DNA from: an uncultured Clostridia bacterium | Lineage (GTDB): Bacteria; Bacillota; Clostridia; Christensenellales; CAG-314 | Assembly: GCA_944336125.1 (NCBI GenBank) | Contig: CALVLA010000006.1 | Span: 1 to 64,000, forward strand | DNA: 64,000 nucleotides | Reading direction: 5' to 3' | Shown here: piece by piece, positions 62,866 through 64,000 of the stretch | Numbering within the stretch: position 1 is the stretch's first letter | Layout of the letters: each line of letters opens with the position of its first letter | Notes under the pieces: model-generated | What the model was told of the DNA's origin: nothing | Databases searched by the model: none | What the model saw: only the letters and a program-made list of their open reading frames with translations | Made by a program: the position numbers and the translations under genes

Positions 62866-63708
62866 TCAGATATATTCTATACCGTAATTTTTGCTTTCGA
62901 CACAAAACGCTTTAATTTTCTCTTTTTCGAGCTGTTTTAAAAGAAAACCGCTTTCGAACTTGTCGGCACAAACGAAAAACATCGAGCTGCCGCTTCCCGA
63001 CATTGAAACGAATCCGAATTTTTTCAGTTTGTCGAAAAATTTTTTAAGCCTGTCGTCCACCGAAAAAGCAGCCTGCTGCAAACCGTTGTAAAGATTGAGT
63101 TTCACCGCGGCTACGTCCTCGTTTAAAACCGCCTGTATGAGTTTGTCGTTATCGGTTTTGGTAAAGTCAGGGCTAAAATCAAACTGTTGAAAAACCCTTT
63201 GCGTACTCATTCCGAAAGGAGGCGTCGCGATTACGAAATAAAGTACCGAGTCGCACTCCACGCTTTGAACTTTTTCCCCTCTTCCTCCGACACGAGCAAG
63301 TCCCCCCGTCATCATGTATTTGACGTCGCTTCCCACGTCGTCGGCGATTTTACCTGCTTCGTCAAGGCTTATGCCGTTTAGTTTCGAAAGCGCGGCAAGC
63401 ACTCCCGCGGCGTCCGCCGAGCTTCCCCCAAGTCCTCCCGCCATAGGTATGCCTTTTTCGAGATAAATGTCGTAACCGTTTGTGTCAAATGTCTTTACAA
63501 AGCGGTTGGCGGCGGTAAGCGCGGTGTTTATGACTCCTATGTCCTTGTCGCAAAAAACCTTGCACAGCTTGTCGGCGCGCGGCATAACAGTCACCGTGTC
63601 ATACATGCTTATGCTTTGGTTTACCGCGTCAAGCATGTGGTAACCCTCCTGCTCGAGAGTCAAAACATTGAGTGACAAATTGATTTTCGCAAAAACTTTA
63701 AATTTCAT
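62866..63708 (-). CDS. ispE: 4-diphosphocytidyl-2-C-methyl-D-erythritol kinase
   Basis: IspE, 280 residues, is the fourth MEP-pathway enzyme for isoprenoid precursors. It is a GHMP kinase with KVFAKINLSLNVL at the N-terminus, the ATP loop PMAGGLGGSSADAAGVL near 90-106 and the C-terminal SMSGSGSSMFFV. Length is normal. It lies upstream of spoIIR as a separate transcript. Confidence 0.95.
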   Translation of the reverse strand: MKFKVFAKINLSLNVLTLEQEGYHMLDAVNQSISMYDTVTVMPRADKLCKVFCDKDIGVINTALTAANRFVKTFDTNGYDIYLEKGIPMAGGLGGSSADAAGVLAALSKLNGISLDEAGKIADDVGSDVKYMMTGGLARVGGRGEKVQSVECDSVLYFVIATPPFGMSTQRVFQQFDFSPDFTKTDNDKLIQAVLNEDVAAVKLNLYNGLQQAAFSVDDRLKKFFDKLKKFGFVSMSGSGSSMFFVCADKFESGFLLKQLEKEKIKAFCVESKNYGIEYI

Positions 63709-63724
63709 AATTTCACCGCTAACC

Positions 63725-63759
63725 GAAAAAACGGGGTATCCTTGAAAACAGGATACCCC
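63725..63759 (-). terminator. Terminator of the gene at the right edge
   Basis: GGGGTATCC/GGATACCCC arms (63733-63741 and 63751-63759) are followed on the minus strand by GTTTTTTC. Confidence 0.85.
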
Positions 63760-63786
63760 ATAAAAATTACTTTTGCAATAGGTTGG

Positions 63787-64000
63787 TCAGTTTTTGATTT
63801 GTCTGTAAATCAAAATTTTGCGGTCCTTTTCGAGAGGGAAACTCAAACCCTCGTTGCATGAGAGAATTTCGCTTTCAGGCGCAGACAAAAACTTTTGCAA
63901 ATCCCACGAAGACATACCTTTTTTGCCTGTGACCACTTCGATTGCGCAGCCGCAGTTTTGTTTTTCGTCAAGCATAACGACGTCGCTTACGGCACACACG
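63787..64000 (-). CDS. 3' end of an unidentified gene (truncated by window edge)
   Basis: The last 70 or so codons of a minus-strand gene are seen. The visible peptide includes CAVSDVVMLDEKQNCGCAIEVVTGKKG and LEKDRKILIYRQIKN, and it ends 28 bp before a perfect terminator. The frame is open to the window edge, so the start is outside. No family was recognised. Confidence 0.6.
   Translation of the reverse strand, partial: VCAVSDVVMLDEKQNCGCAIEVVTGKKGMSSWDLQKFLSAPESEILSCNEGLSFPLEKDRKILIYRQIKN

Overview
The window looks like a chromosomal segment of an anaerobic, endospore-forming Bacillota (class Clostridia), probably an uncultured gut-type lineage; the rank below class is inference. The evidence is a complete six-gene Rnf operon, several sporulation and germination genes (spoIVFA/spoIVFB-like, spoIIR, sleB-ypeB, a SpoVB-like flippase), an ispE of the MEP pathway, ECF vitamin uptake components, and consensus Gram-positive promoters and ribosome binding sites. 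No prophage, insertion sequence or CRISPR array was recognised.

Layout, left to right. Positions 1-100 carry the promoter and leader of what appears to be an rRNA operon reading out of the window on the minus strand. 178-3622 holds a secreted protein and a Ca2+-type P-ATPase. 3690-10199 is a compact minus-strand cluster, maf / MreB-like / minD / spoIVFA / spoIVFB / radical SAM / DUF2344, resembling a shortened Bacillus maf-mreBCD-minCD-spoIVFAB region. It is followed by a Ppx/GppA phosphatase and rnfCDGEAB (11963-16924). 17032-26577 has a split TauE/SafE exporter, an 874-residue double-anchored surface protein, an acetyltransferase-like protein, a flippase that seems to start at AUA, a folate-family ECF S component under a tetrahydrofolate riboswitch, a YetF/DUF4363 pair and an MFS carrier.

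26645-41185 carries uvrBA under a LexA-type box, coaX with an ECF S component, a tiny cysteine-rich protein, putP, and an mnmA / DUF1624 acyltransferase / acyl-CoA ligase / P-ATPase operon. 41292-51167 has a domain-permuted GH3 glucosidase, a PH-domain protein, an AT-rich putative metallopeptidase beside tRNA-Arg(CCG), gap, an M29 aminopeptidase, a thioredoxin-fold lipoprotein with a divergent XRE regulator, and fba. 51257-58053 has cyuA and a polyamine ABC operon (XRE-cupin regulator, potABCD). 58097-64000 has rho with DUF1934, sleB-ypeB, spoIIR, ispE and the 3' end of one unidentified gene.

The most system-like novelty is at 47708-50112. A strong consensus promoter for the thioredoxin-fold lipoprotein is overlaid by three near-identical operators spaced exactly 31 bp apart, next to a divergent XRE repressor gene. 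Its roughly 150-nt leader is entirely filled by a 49-codon ORF that begins at the predicted transcription start. Other points of interest are recurrent leaderless-type starts, the AUA start, the split exporter, the permuted GH3, and the membrane-anchored PotD.
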